The position numbers and the translations under genes were made by a program. DNA of 64,000 nt, from assembly GCA_902825215.1 (NCBI GenBank), contig LR782234.1, forward strand, positions 4,216,001-4,280,000. The letters run 5' to 3'. Each line of letters begins with the position of its first letter. The stretch's first letter is position 1. The DNA comes from Pseudomonas fluorescens. Lineage in GTDB: Bacteria > Pseudomonadota > Gammaproteobacteria > Pseudomonadales > Pseudomonadaceae. This document shows, piece by piece, positions 45,592 through 53,759 of the stretch. The notes below the pieces were generated by a model that did no database searches, had not been told where the DNA came from, and worked only from the letters and a program-made list of their open reading frames with translations.

Positions 45592-46113
45592 GTGATTCTG
45601 ATCATTTATGCCCATCCTTACCCTGATAAATCTAACGTCAACATGTTGATGCTCAAGCTGGCAGCCAACAATCCCGATGTCGCAATCCGTTCCCTGTACG
45701 ACCTCTACCCCGATTTCAATATCGACGTTGAAGCTGAGCAGAGGGCGGTGGAACAGGCAGACCTTCTGGTTCTGCAACATCCTATGTATTGGTACAGCTA
45801 TCCGCCGCTTTTAAAGCTGTGGATCGATAAGGTCTTCACTCAGGGCTGGGCGTATGGCGCCGACGCTATTGCTCTAAAAAACAAAAAACTGCTGTGGGCC
45901 GTAACCACTGGCGGAGAGCATGATCATTTTGAGGGCGGCGACCACCCAGGGTTTGCGGTGCTATCTCAGCCCATTCAGGCGACGGCGAATTACTGCGGGA
46001 TGCGTTGGTTAAGTCCAGTCGCAGTCCATGGCGCTTACAGAGCAGATCAAACCGCATTGCTTAAACAGATCCGAAATTATGGCGAGCGCCTGACGTCATG
46101 GAGGGAAGATTGA
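45592..46113 (+). CDS. KefG/KefF-like quinone oxidoreductase
   Basis: 173 residues of the flavodoxin-like NAD(P)H:quinone oxidoreductase family: IIYAHPYPDKSNVNML, LVLQHPMYWYSYPPLLKLWIDKV, GWAYG, and VTTGGEHD. This is the ancillary subunit that activates Kef potassium channels. GTG is the start. Its stop directly abuts the ATG of the KefC-like gene, so both are translated together. Confidence 0.85.
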   Translation: MILIIYAHPYPDKSNVNMLMLKLAANNPDVAIRSLYDLYPDFNIDVEAEQRAVEQADLLVLQHPMYWYSYPPLLKLWIDKVFTQGWAYGADAIALKNKKLLWAVTTGGEHDHFEGGDHPGFAVLSQPIQATANYCGMRWLSPVAVHGAYRADQTALLKQIRNYGERLTSWRED

Positions 46114-47940
46114 ATGGACACTCACAGCCTGATTGAAATGCTCATCTACCTGGGTTCCGCAGCGTTGATAGTCCCAATTGCCGTTCGGTTAGGGCTGGGC
46201 CCGGTTCTAGGCTACCTGATAGCCGGCTGCCTGATCGGCCCCTGGGGTTTGAAGCTTGTGACCGATGTCGAGTCCATCCTGAACTTTGCTGAGATTGGCG
46301 TGGTGTTGATGCTGTTCATCATCGGTCTCGAACTCGACCCCAAGCGTCTTTGGGCTATGCGCCGCATGGTCTTCGGCGGCGGCGCGTTGCAGATGCTGGC
46401 ATGCGGTGCGGCCATCGCAGTTTTCTGCGCTGCACTTGGCTTGAATTGGACGGCTGCGTTGTTGGTAGGGCTGACGTTGAGCCTGTCGTCGACTGCTATC
46501 GCCATGCAGGCCATGAGCGAGAGAAACATGAACTCCACCGCCGTGGGTCGAAGCAGCTTCGCCGTGTTGCTTTTCCAGGACATCGCGGCGATTCCCCTAG
46601 TGGCCATGATCCCACTGCTGGCCGCAAACGGTGGTACGCCTTCAAGTGCAGAGCTGGCCCTGTCCACTGCCAAAATCGTGGGTGCAATTGTCGCAGTGGT
46701 TCTCTTGGGTCAGTACGTCTCGCGGCCCGTCCTTCGCTTTGTAGCGCGCTCAGGCCTGAGAGAAATCTTTAGTGCCGTCGCACTGTTCCTGGTATTCGGT
46801 TTCGGCCTCTTGTTGGAAGAGGCCGGCTTATCCATGGCCATGGGTGCTTTCTTAGCCGGCGTTCTCCTGGCCAGCTCGGAGTATCGCCATGCTCTGGAAA
46901 GCGATATCGAGCCCTTCAAAGGACTGTTGCTGGGTCTATTTTTTATCGGTGTCGGGATGTCGATTGACTTCGGCACGCTGATCGATTCGCCACTGAAAGT
47001 CATCACCCTGACCTTGGGCTTCATCCTGATCAAGCTGCTCGTGATTAAGCTCCTGGGTCGCTTCCTGAATGTCCCAAGTGACCAGCGCTCATGGCAGGCG
47101 GTGTTCCTTGGCCAAGGCAGTGAGTTTGCCTTTGTAGTGTTTGGCGCAGCGACCGTCGCCGGCATCTTGGTCGACCCATGGGGTAAAAGCCTGACGCTAG
47201 CGGTGGCGTTGTCGATGTGCGTGACGCCTATGTTGATCCTTTTGCTCAATCACCTGGAGTCGTCGAGCAAACAGGGCAGTAATGAAGCCGACGCCATTGA
47301 TCAGAGCAATCCTCGGATCATCATTGCTGGCTTCGGTCGATTCGGTCAGATCGCTGGGCGTCTATTGATGTCCTGTGGTTTTGAGGTAGTGGTCTTGGAT
47401 CATGATCCAGACCACATCGAGACGCTGCGTAAGTTCGGGGTCAAGGTGTTCTATGGGGATGCCACCCGCCTCGATTTACTGCACGCTGCGGGTGCTGCCC
47501 AAGCCGTGGTGCTGATCAACGCCATCGATAATCAAGACGATAACCTGGCACTGACCAAGTTGGCCCAGGAGCATTTTCCATCTCTAAAACTGGTGGTGCG
47601 CGCTCGAGATATGGGGCACATCATTACCCTACGTCAGATGGGTGTTGAAGAGGTCGAGCGAGAGACATTTGAAAGCGCATTGTCCCTCGGGCGCAGGGCT
47701 TTGGAGCAACTCGGGATAGGACGCTACGAAGCTCGTGAGCGTGCGGATCGATTCCGCCGCCTGAATTTGGAGATGCTAGAGGAGATGGCCGCTCAGCCCG
47801 AGGATGACACTGAATTCAAGTATGACGCTTACAAACGAGCCAACGCTTTATTAACGGAGATATTCAATGAAGACCGCGCTCATCCAATTGATGCCGGCCC
47901 AGGAAAAATAAGCCTTGCGCATAGAGATACAGGGAGCTGA
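46114..47940 (+). CDS. Glutathione-regulated K+ efflux protein, KefC/KefB type
   Basis: 608 residues. About twelve membrane helices of the CPA2 antiporter family (GLGPVLGYLIAGCLIGPWGL, LMLFIIGLELDP, LSSTAIAMQ) precede an RCK/TrkA-N domain at about 400-520 (RIIIAGFGRFGQIAGRLL). Kef proteins release K+ and acidify the cytoplasm when glutathione adducts of electrophiles accumulate. The position behind OYE and next to KefG gives a coherent electrophile-defence set. It probably retains the glutathione-sensing RCK pocket, but I cannot verify each residue. Confidence 0.9.
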   Translation: MDTHSLIEMLIYLGSAALIVPIAVRLGLGPVLGYLIAGCLIGPWGLKLVTDVESILNFAEIGVVLMLFIIGLELDPKRLWAMRRMVFGGGALQMLACGAAIAVFCAALGLNWTAALLVGLTLSLSSTAIAMQAMSERNMNSTAVGRSSFAVLLFQDIAAIPLVAMIPLLAANGGTPSSAELALSTAKIVGAIVAVVLLGQYVSRPVLRFVARSGLREIFSAVALFLVFGFGLLLEEAGLSMAMGAFLAGVLLASSEYRHALESDIEPFKGLLLGLFFIGVGMSIDFGTLIDSPLKVITLTLGFILIKLLVIKLLGRFLNVPSDQRSWQAVFLGQGSEFAFVVFGAATVAGILVDPWGKSLTLAVALSMCVTPMLILLLNHLESSSKQGSNEADAIDQSNPRIIIAGFGRFGQIAGRLLMSCGFEVVVLDHDPDHIETLRKFGVKVFYGDATRLDLLHAAGAAQAVVLINAIDNQDDNLALTKLAQEHFPSLKLVVRARDMGHIITLRQMGVEEVERETFESALSLGRRALEQLGIGRYEARERADRFRRLNLEMLEEMAAQPEDDTEFKYDAYKRANALLTEIFNEDRAHPIDAGPGKISLAHRDTGS

Positions 47941-47970
47941 ATTGGCTGGTAGATCGCGGAGGACGCTTGG

Positions 47971-48300
47971 TTAGCTAGCATCTTCCAGCTCGGTGATGAT
48001 TGCTTTTTTCAAGGCTGAAACTGATTTAGACCCTGCGAAAACTTTCAGCAATCGACCTTCATGAAACACTGCCAAGGACGGCACAGAGCGAATGCCATAC
48101 ATCTGCGCAATCGTCGGCGATACCGCAATATCAATCTTTCCAAACGCTGCTAGAGAATGGAGCTTTTCCTCCAGTTCCACGAATACTGGTTTCATCTCTT
48201 TACAAGGTTTGCACCAGGATGCTGAGAACATTACGACACTACTGCCTTTGGCAACAAACCGGGCAAATTGGGGAGCGCTCAGTTCAACGATACGGCTCAT
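47971..48300 (-). CDS. Thioredoxin-like protein
   Basis: 109 residues from the ATG at 48300. Active site FSASWCKPCKEM (C30, C33) and the cis-proline region SVPSLAVF belong to thioredoxins. It is the last gene of a minus-strand run with DsbA-like, TetR, SDR and OsmC genes, pointing to thiol redox maintenance. The ribosome-binding site is weak (GAG 5 nt upstream). Confidence 0.85.
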   Translation of the reverse strand: MSRIVELSAPQFARFVAKGSSVVMFSASWCKPCKEMKPVFVELEEKLHSLAAFGKIDIAVSPTIAQMYGIRSVPSLAVFHEGRLLKVFAGSKSVSALKKAIITELEDAS

Positions 48301-48363
48301 TTCGATCTCACATATTGTGTTAAGGAAAAGGGGCCGCTTTTGAGGCCCTCGTTCCATTGCCAA

Positions 48364-49062
48364 TCAAATTTTGCAGCCATCGATGCCGCAGACTTGGCCC
48401 ATCAATGAGCTATCCTCGGCGCTCGCTTTAGAAACCATCTGATTCAGCGCCTCAAGAAAGGCCGCTTCTGGCTGAGCGCCCGACAGCGAGAACGCGTTAT
48501 TGAAGACAAAAAGTGGCACGCCGGAACCCAGCTGGGCAGCGAAATGCTCGTCCTCTTCCATCTCAACGCGCAGCTCCACGGATGACCACGCCAGTTCAAT
48601 TGAGTCATCAGGAACACCCGCGCCCTTCGCAATCGCCTCTAAATTCGCGCGATCAAAGAGTGACTGGCCGTGACTGGTACTTTGCTCGTACAGCGCCTCG
48701 ACAAGGCGCTTTTTCACTGTCGTGTCTTTGACTGCTTTCACCAAGACATGGGCATCAGCTGTGTCACCAAACATCATGGTGTCGAAGCGATAATCCAGCC
48801 CCTCTCCTTGACCATATTTGCTGACCGTATTCATCATCGCTTCTGCGGAATCTGGGTTGCCGAGCTTACGCTTCAGCACCGTGATTATCGGTTCAGGGGT
48901 GTGATTCGCAGCCAGTCGATAGGCCCGAACGCTAACCTGCACATCGTCTTTCTGGGGAAAGTTTTCGAGCGCTTTTTCAAAACGACGCTTGGCAATCCAG
49001 CACCAAGGGCACACAAAATCAGACCAGATATCGACTACATATTTTTTCGAAGGGGTTTGCAT
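48364..49062 (-). CDS. DsbA-family FrnE-like thiol oxidoreductase
   Basis: 232 residues with CxxC at 18-21 in SDFVCPWCWIAKR and the FrnE-like GVPLFVFNNAFSLSGAQP segment near the C-terminus. There is no signal peptide, so it acts in the cytoplasm. AGGA lies 6 nt before the ATG. It starts 3 bp after the TetR gene stops, so the genes are co-transcribed. Confidence 0.85.
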   Translation of the reverse strand: MQTPSKKYVVDIWSDFVCPWCWIAKRRFEKALENFPQKDDVQVSVRAYRLAANHTPEPIITVLKRKLGNPDSAEAMMNTVSKYGQGEGLDYRFDTMMFGDTADAHVLVKAVKDTTVKKRLVEALYEQSTSHGQSLFDRANLEAIAKGAGVPDDSIELAWSSVELRVEMEEDEHFAAQLGSGVPLFVFNNAFSLSGAQPEAAFLEALNQMVSKASAEDSSLMGQVCGIDGCKI

Positions 49063-49065
49063 ATT

Positions 49066-49656
49066 TTATCCTGCACGGAGGAGTGAAGATTGCATTGCGG
49101 CCATTTCAAGCAAATGGTTAAAGCCCGCCAACGGGTCGGCTGATCGACCCAGCGTCCAATCAATGAGGCTTGCCCCTTCCAACATGCTCAAAAGCATGAA
49201 AGCGAAATTCTCAGCAGACGTTCCCAGCGACCAGTTGTGGTGCCGTACTGCGTCTCGTAAGGTGCCTTGAAGCCAAGCGAGCTGAGAGTTGAAGAAATCC
49301 CGCGTGAGACCTTGGAGCGACAACGGTAACGCAGCCATTTCCGCCGCCAATGCGCCGCATAAAGGCAGGAGCCCCTCATTCGCACTAACTAGGAAAAGTC
49401 GGGAAAAAGCCTGCAAGCGTCGTAGTGGGTCTGGATCGGTTGCTTCAATAGACGTCAGCGTCTCATTGAACCGGCTGATGTAATCGTTGATAAGCTCTGT
49501 TCCCAGGCACTCCTTGGTCGGAAAGTGGTGGTGAATACTGGCTTTTTTGATACCGATCTTCGCTGCGAGATCCGCGTAACTGAACGCTGAGTAACCCTTT
49601 GAGCGCATCTGGGTTTCCGCATAACTTAATAGCGCAGCTTTTGTAGTGATAGACAT
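49066..49656 (-). CDS. TetR-family repressor, NemR-like
   Basis: 196 residues. The N-terminal HTH is YADLAAKIGIKKASIHHHFPTK. A conserved cysteine, C100 in LLPLCGALAAE, occupies the place of the redox-sensing C106 of E. coli NemR (by family recollection). It sits inside the OsmC-SDR-TetR-DsbA-Trx operon and is the likely binder of the CTACC-type palindromes at 43541, 43672 and 51212. A paralogue with the same cysteine lies at 52781-53344. Confidence 0.8.
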   Translation of the reverse strand: MSITTKAALLSYAETQMRSKGYSAFSYADLAAKIGIKKASIHHHFPTKECLGTELINDYISRFNETLTSIEATDPDPLRRLQAFSRLFLVSANEGLLPLCGALAAEMAALPLSLQGLTRDFFNSQLAWLQGTLRDAVRHHNWSLGTSAENFAFMLLSMLEGASLIDWTLGRSADPLAGFNHLLEMAAMQSSLLRAG

Positions 49657-49752
49657 CTAAGACTCCTACAGCTAGCACCCTTTCTCACCGGAGGCAGCGT
49701 GCCGGTATAGCGCCCCGCAGGGAGACGCTATACACAGAGCTTGCTACTGGAC

Positions 49753-50526
49753 TTAGGCGCGTACAGCCATCACCCCTGCGTCAACGTCCCAGATTGCACC
49801 AGTCACCCAAGAAGTTTTATCGGAGAGCAAGAAAAGGATCGTGTTGGCAACATCTTCCGGCACGCCGACACGGCCCAGTGGGTGGAAATCGTTCAGAGAT
49901 TTCATCGCATCCGGGATCGCTTCCTTGTCCATGAAACCTTCATAGATCGAGGTGTGAACGATGCCAGGTGAAACGGCATTGACCCGGATACCTGAGTGAG
50001 CCAGTTCAATTGCCAGGTTTCGGGTGACCGCGTGCAGGCCCGCCTTTGCCATCGAATAAGCGGTTGCTGGAGAGCCGGCCAGCGCGGCCTGCGCGCCAAT
50101 CGAACCGACGTTGACAATTGAACCTTCGCGCTTGGCAGCAAGCATATTTTTGACCACTGCCTGCGTGATAAAGAATGTGGCGCGATTCAGATCCAGGTAC
50201 ATGTCGTAGTCAGCCTCATCGTGCTCGATGAAAGGCTTCGGGATGAATATGCCAGCTGAGTTCACCATGAAGGCGATGTCACTATGGTTGGCATTGATTT
50301 CGTTGCGTACATGATTCATCCCTTCCTCGGTCATGAGGTTGGCAACTATCACCGATACGTTCCCCAGCGGACTTAGCTCGGCGCGCACCGCATCGGCTTT
50401 ATCCTGTTTACTGCCGGTGAGAACAACGCTTCCACCCGCCTTCAAAAACTGGCGCGCAGTTTCCAGACCCATGCCGCTTGTGCCGCCGACGACCAACAAT
50501 TTTTTGCCTTTAAAGAAATCGCTCAT
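49753..50526 (-). CDS. Short-chain dehydrogenase/reductase
   Basis: 257 residues. NAD(P)-binding GGTSGMGLETA, the NSAG motif at the middle, and the catalytic YSMAK with the upstream serine (NVGSIGAQAAL). Classical SDR length. Member of the redox-stress operon; probably reduces an aldehyde or ketone generated by the electrophile response. Substrate not deducible. Confidence 0.9.
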   Translation of the reverse strand: MSDFFKGKKLLVVGGTSGMGLETARQFLKAGGSVVLTGSKQDKADAVRAELSPLGNVSVIVANLMTEEGMNHVRNEINANHSDIAFMVNSAGIFIPKPFIEHDEADYDMYLDLNRATFFITQAVVKNMLAAKREGSIVNVGSIGAQAALAGSPATAYSMAKAGLHAVTRNLAIELAHSGIRVNAVSPGIVHTSIYEGFMDKEAIPDAMKSLNDFHPLGRVGVPEDVANTILFLLSDKTSWVTGAIWDVDAGVMAVRA

Positions 50527-50597
50527 TACAGACTCCAGTATCAGATATGTGAGAGGTGGTCAGCGGCCAGGTGCTGTGCTGACCTGTGGAAGGACGG

Positions 50598-51152
50598 TTA
50601 GCCCTCGATAACTTCGAGCTTAGGGAGCATGCGGATGGCTTTAGAGAAGTTTGCGTAATTGACCGAAGTCTTAAGTACCACTTTATGCAGTTCTTCTACG
50701 CGCTCACGGGATGCATCTGTGTGCAGGCGAACCACAACACTCACCTCGTCATAGCCTGGGTTGACGCTTTCGTCGATGCCCAGAAAGCCGCGCAGGTCGA
50801 GGGTGCCGTCAGTCTCGATCTCCAGGCTGTGAATTTTGATACCCATCATCGCGGCATTGGCGGCATAACCGACCGACATGCAGGCGTTGAGAGCAGCCAT
50901 CAGCAGCTCCTGAGGGTTAGGCGCGCTGTTCTGGCCCAGCAACTCATGTGGCTCATCGGCGGCGATTTCGAAATCACGCGAATACGTCTCACCGGCAAGG
51001 CTATAGCGACTGACTTTCGCTACAGAGCGCGTTTGACCTTTCCATTCAGTTTTGACGTTGAAGCTAGCGTGGCGCTTGCCCTCATCCTCAGCAACGCCTT
51101 GGGCAAATAGCTGCAGGCCTGCTACATCGATACCGTTGAGGTTGTTAGTCAT
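50598..51152 (-). CDS. OsmC-family protein
   Basis: 184 residues from the ATG at 51152 (AGGA 8 nt upstream). PNPQELLMAALNACMSVGYA carries the OsmC/Ohr-type reactive cysteine, and the C-terminal half has the family's STVNY-like strand. OsmC/YhfA-type proteins reduce organic hydroperoxides or act in electrophile response. It is the first gene of the minus-strand redox run, with a TetR-type operator just upstream. Confidence 0.8.
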   Translation of the reverse strand: MTNNLNGIDVAGLQLFAQGVAEDEGKRHASFNVKTEWKGQTRSVAKVSRYSLAGETYSRDFEIAADEPHELLGQNSAPNPQELLMAALNACMSVGYAANAAMMGIKIHSLEIETDGTLDLRGFLGIDESVNPGYDEVSVVVRLHTDASRERVEELHKVVLKTSVNYANFSKAIRMLPKLEVIEG

Positions 51153-51452
51153 CTGGTAAGTCCTCTGTGAAACGCATTTTTGAGCTTGGATTGATGTTCG
51201 ACGAAACAACTCTACCAACTGGTAGGGTGGGATGCAATAAATTTTTGAAATTGCTTGATACGCCAAAGCTAGCAAGGAGTAATCTACGCGCAAGCCCGGT
51301 AAACATAGCCCACAGCGAAGCACCGTCTATCCGACCGGACAGACGGCAAAAAGCCTACGAGTAGGATGGCTTAAACCAATGAAAGGCTATTCGGGATCTA
51401 AATCTTTACTAGGCTTAAAAATATAATTGAAAAGATATCAGGGAGAGCAGTC
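51153..51452. other. Divergent intergenic region with one operator
   Basis: It separates the OsmC operon from the repeat-protein gene. It contains the palindrome at 51212-51225. No gene is supported. Confidence 0.6.
51212..51225. promoter_or_regulatory. TetR-type operator CTACCAACTGGTAG
   Basis: A perfect 6-base-arm palindrome about 60 bp before the OsmC start codon. Its left half CTACCAACT is identical to that of the box at 43672, but the arms are closer together. Confidence 0.6.
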
Positions 51453-52406
51453 ATGAACCGTAAAATTGCTTCAGGTCTTTTTTTATCAGCAATTGGTATA
51501 TACATCGCTGGGCCTCAAACATCATTACGCACAGAGGCGGAAGAACTGCCCATTGCAATTCCCGTATCGGTTGTTGATAACCGAGCCAAACCTACCGCCA
51601 CTGCGTCTGATGGGGCTGATTATGTCGGCGCCGACGCATTAGCGCGGAGCGGTGCTGAGCATGGCACGGGCCAGGTGGCTGCTAACGGGGCCGATCATGT
51701 CGGAGCGAAAGGCCTGGCCTCTGACGGAGCCGATCGTGTCGGAGCGAAAGGACTCACATCTGACGGAGCCGACCATGTCGGAGCGAAAGGCTTGGCCTCT
51801 GATGGAGCCGATCGTGTCGGAGCGAAAGGCTTGGCCTCTGATGCAGCCGATCGTGTCGGAGCGAAAGGACTCACATCTGACGGAGCCGACCATGTCGGAG
51901 CGAAAGGCTTGGCCTCTGACGGAGCCGACCATGTCGGAGCGAAAGGCTTGGCCTCTGATGGAGCCGATCGTGTCGGAGCGAAAGGACTTACATCTGACGG
52001 AGCCGACCATGTCGGAGCGAAAGGCTTGGCCTCTGACGGAGCCGACCATGTCGGAGCGAAAGGCTTGGCCTCTGACGGAGCCGACCATGTCGGAGCGAAA
52101 GGCTTGGCCTCTGACGGAGCCGACCATGTCGGAGCGAAAGGCTTGGCCTCTGACGGAGCCGACCATGTCGGAGCGAAAGGCTTGGCCTCTGACGGAGCCG
52201 ACCATGTCGGAGCGAAAGGCTTGGCCTCTGATGGAACCGATCGTGTCGGAGCGAAAGGACTTACATCTGACGGAGCCGACCATGTCGGAGCGAAAGGACT
52301 CACATCTGACGGAGCCGACCATGTCGGAGCGAAAGGCTTGGCCTCTGACGGTGGCTCGGGTCGTGTAGGCGGTATCGGATCCGACGCAGTTGCATCGCTC
52401 AAATAA
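51453..52406 (+). CDS. Secreted-looking protein with 13-residue tandem repeats
   Basis: 317 residues. The N-terminus (NRKIASGLFLSAIGIYIAG) resembles a signal peptide. After a ~55-residue linker the protein consists of 17 near-identical units of the type SDGADHVGAKGLA. Several pseudomonads encode small secreted proteins with DGAxRVG repeats, some annotated "phage infection protein" (recollection; not verified). The repeat is 39 bp, so all three plus frames and two minus frames are open across it. The signal peptide and the flanking linker identify this frame as the coding one. GGGAGA lies a few bases before the ATG. Confidence 0.75.
   Translation: MNRKIASGLFLSAIGIYIAGPQTSLRTEAEELPIAIPVSVVDNRAKPTATASDGADYVGADALARSGAEHGTGQVAANGADHVGAKGLASDGADRVGAKGLTSDGADHVGAKGLASDGADRVGAKGLASDAADRVGAKGLTSDGADHVGAKGLASDGADHVGAKGLASDGADRVGAKGLTSDGADHVGAKGLASDGADHVGAKGLASDGADHVGAKGLASDGADHVGAKGLASDGADHVGAKGLASDGADHVGAKGLASDGTDRVGAKGLTSDGADHVGAKGLTSDGADHVGAKGLASDGGSGRVGGIGSDAVASLK
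51687..52346 (+). repeat. Tandem 39-bp repeat, 17 units
   Basis: The VGAKGL codons recur at exact 39-bp intervals from 51699 to 52323. Units come in two DNA haplotypes: one with GATCGTGTC (DRV), usually followed by GGACT(C/T)ACA (GLT), and one with GACCATGTC (DHV), usually followed by GGCTTGGCC (GLA). Six consecutive DHV-GLA units near 52,010-52,230 are almost identical, a sign of recent expansion. Confidence 0.95.
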
Positions 52407-52780
52407 CCGGTCAGGGCAGAGGCCTGAATACATTTCCTAATAATCGAGCGGTGGGAGAGGCCGTGATATGGCACCCTCCATCGCTTGGACTTAGGCGTAG
52501 GCCATAACGCGACAGTGACTGCACAACCTGGATATTGGATTCACGGATGGCATGGAAAAAAGAGACACGGAGATAACTCATGCTTCCGTACTGCAGGCCA
52601 AACTGAGTTACGACACCTAAAGCAAACAAACAGAATCGGAAGATTGAAGTATCAATCGACGGATCCCTTACCAAACACCCCAACACTATTCCTAGTTACT
52701 TCCTACTGGTAATAATTTACCAAGTAAAGCGAGTGGGCATCCTAGAGACACCCACACATAAAATCTTCCCCACATGCAAA
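52407..52780. other. Intergenic between convergent genes
   Basis: It holds the imperfect palindrome TGGTAATAATTTACCA at 52707-52722. No gene or clear intrinsic terminator is supported. Confidence 0.5.
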
Positions 52781-53344
52781 TTAATTAACAATAATATTAT
52801 GCAAAATAAAATCAAAACCTGCCTGATCTACTTCATCATCGCTAAGCGCCCAAGAAACAAAACTACTGCCTTCAAGCAAGCTCAAGATCGCCCTCGAAAT
52901 CTCCCTTGGGTTTATTTCAGCCTTGATAACATTTTTGGCCTTACCTAAATCAAGATTCTTCTCTAACCACTGAAGATGAATATCAAAGAACTTCTTGGTT
53001 AGCTCTTTAAGACTGTCAGGCAGTGCGGACAACTCAGCAGCAAGCGCACCACAAAGGGGAAGCATGCCGTTATGTGAGCTATCAACAAACATCTCTGCAA
53101 ATGCTTTCAGCCGAGCGATTACATCATGATTTTCTTCATTGATTGACTCAAGGTTCTTAGAAAATCTGAAAAGGTAACTCTCAATAACAGCGATTCCGAG
53201 CCCTTCCTTCGTAGGAAAATGGTGATGAATACTCGCCTTTTTGATACCAATTTCTTCAGCTAAATCGGCATAACTAAATGCAGCGTAACCTTTGGTGCGC
53301 AGCAATAACTCAGCGGTGGTTAAAAGGTCGGAACGCGTACTCAT
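52781..53344 (-). CDS. TetR-family regulator, paralogue of 49066 gene
   Basis: 187 residues with HTH YADLAEEIGIKKASIHHHFPTK, nearly identical to the other TetR, and the same MLPLCGALAAE cysteine (C98). The C-terminal half is diverged and AT-richer, which suggests different ligand range or separate acquisition. It stands alone; its own operator is not evident. Confidence 0.8.
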   Translation of the reverse strand: MSTRSDLLTTAELLLRTKGYAAFSYADLAEEIGIKKASIHHHFPTKEGLGIAVIESYLFRFSKNLESINEENHDVIARLKAFAEMFVDSSHNGMLPLCGALAAELSALPDSLKELTKKFFDIHLQWLEKNLDLGKAKNVIKAEINPREISRAILSLLEGSSFVSWALSDDEVDQAGFDFILHNIIVN

Positions 53345-53759
53345 GGAGGCTACCTAGATTCTTTAATAACCCTATATTAACTTGCTTAAGACAGCAGTTC
53401 AACTCTAGAGATGAGTGAACGGTGCCTAACAACCTGGCATCGATATAAAGCTATGTGCCTACTGCGAATGGCGGCGTCTTCATTTCACAAGCCTTAGGAT
53501 TGATAGCCCTGCCAGCGACTGAGCCTAACGGAGCATCAGCGACTAATCGCCTTGAAGCCGGGGGCGAGGCTCCTTAAATAAGCCAGCGACGAAAAAAAAC
53601 CAACACCAAAACTTTAACTAAATGACCTCACGAAGGCTTTGCGAGAAACGAATATCGCGGCAATTTTTGCCGATGAATGCAAAACACCCACTTAATTAGA
53701 TAGCGCTAGCTTTCCCATGCGACTTCAGCCCTCCTCCCAACATCCCTCGCTTACAGAAT
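53345..53759. other. Intergenic, no gene supported
   Basis: The region between the TetR paralogue and the end of the FisR gene has a small perfect hairpin at 53658-53672 (CGGCAA/TTGCCG) and otherwise no coding signal. Confidence 0.5.

Noticed and set aside
51639..52474. Long open frames on the minus strand and the other plus frames across the 39-bp repeat
   Set aside because: They arise because a 39-bp repeat without stops is open in several frames. Only the 51453 frame has a signal-like N-terminus and a ribosome-binding site.
52707..52722. TGGTAATAATTTACCA palindrome as a fourth TetR box
   Set aside because: Its arms run in the opposite order (TGGTA...TACCA) and it lies beyond the 3' ends of two convergent genes, so it does not fit the operator set.
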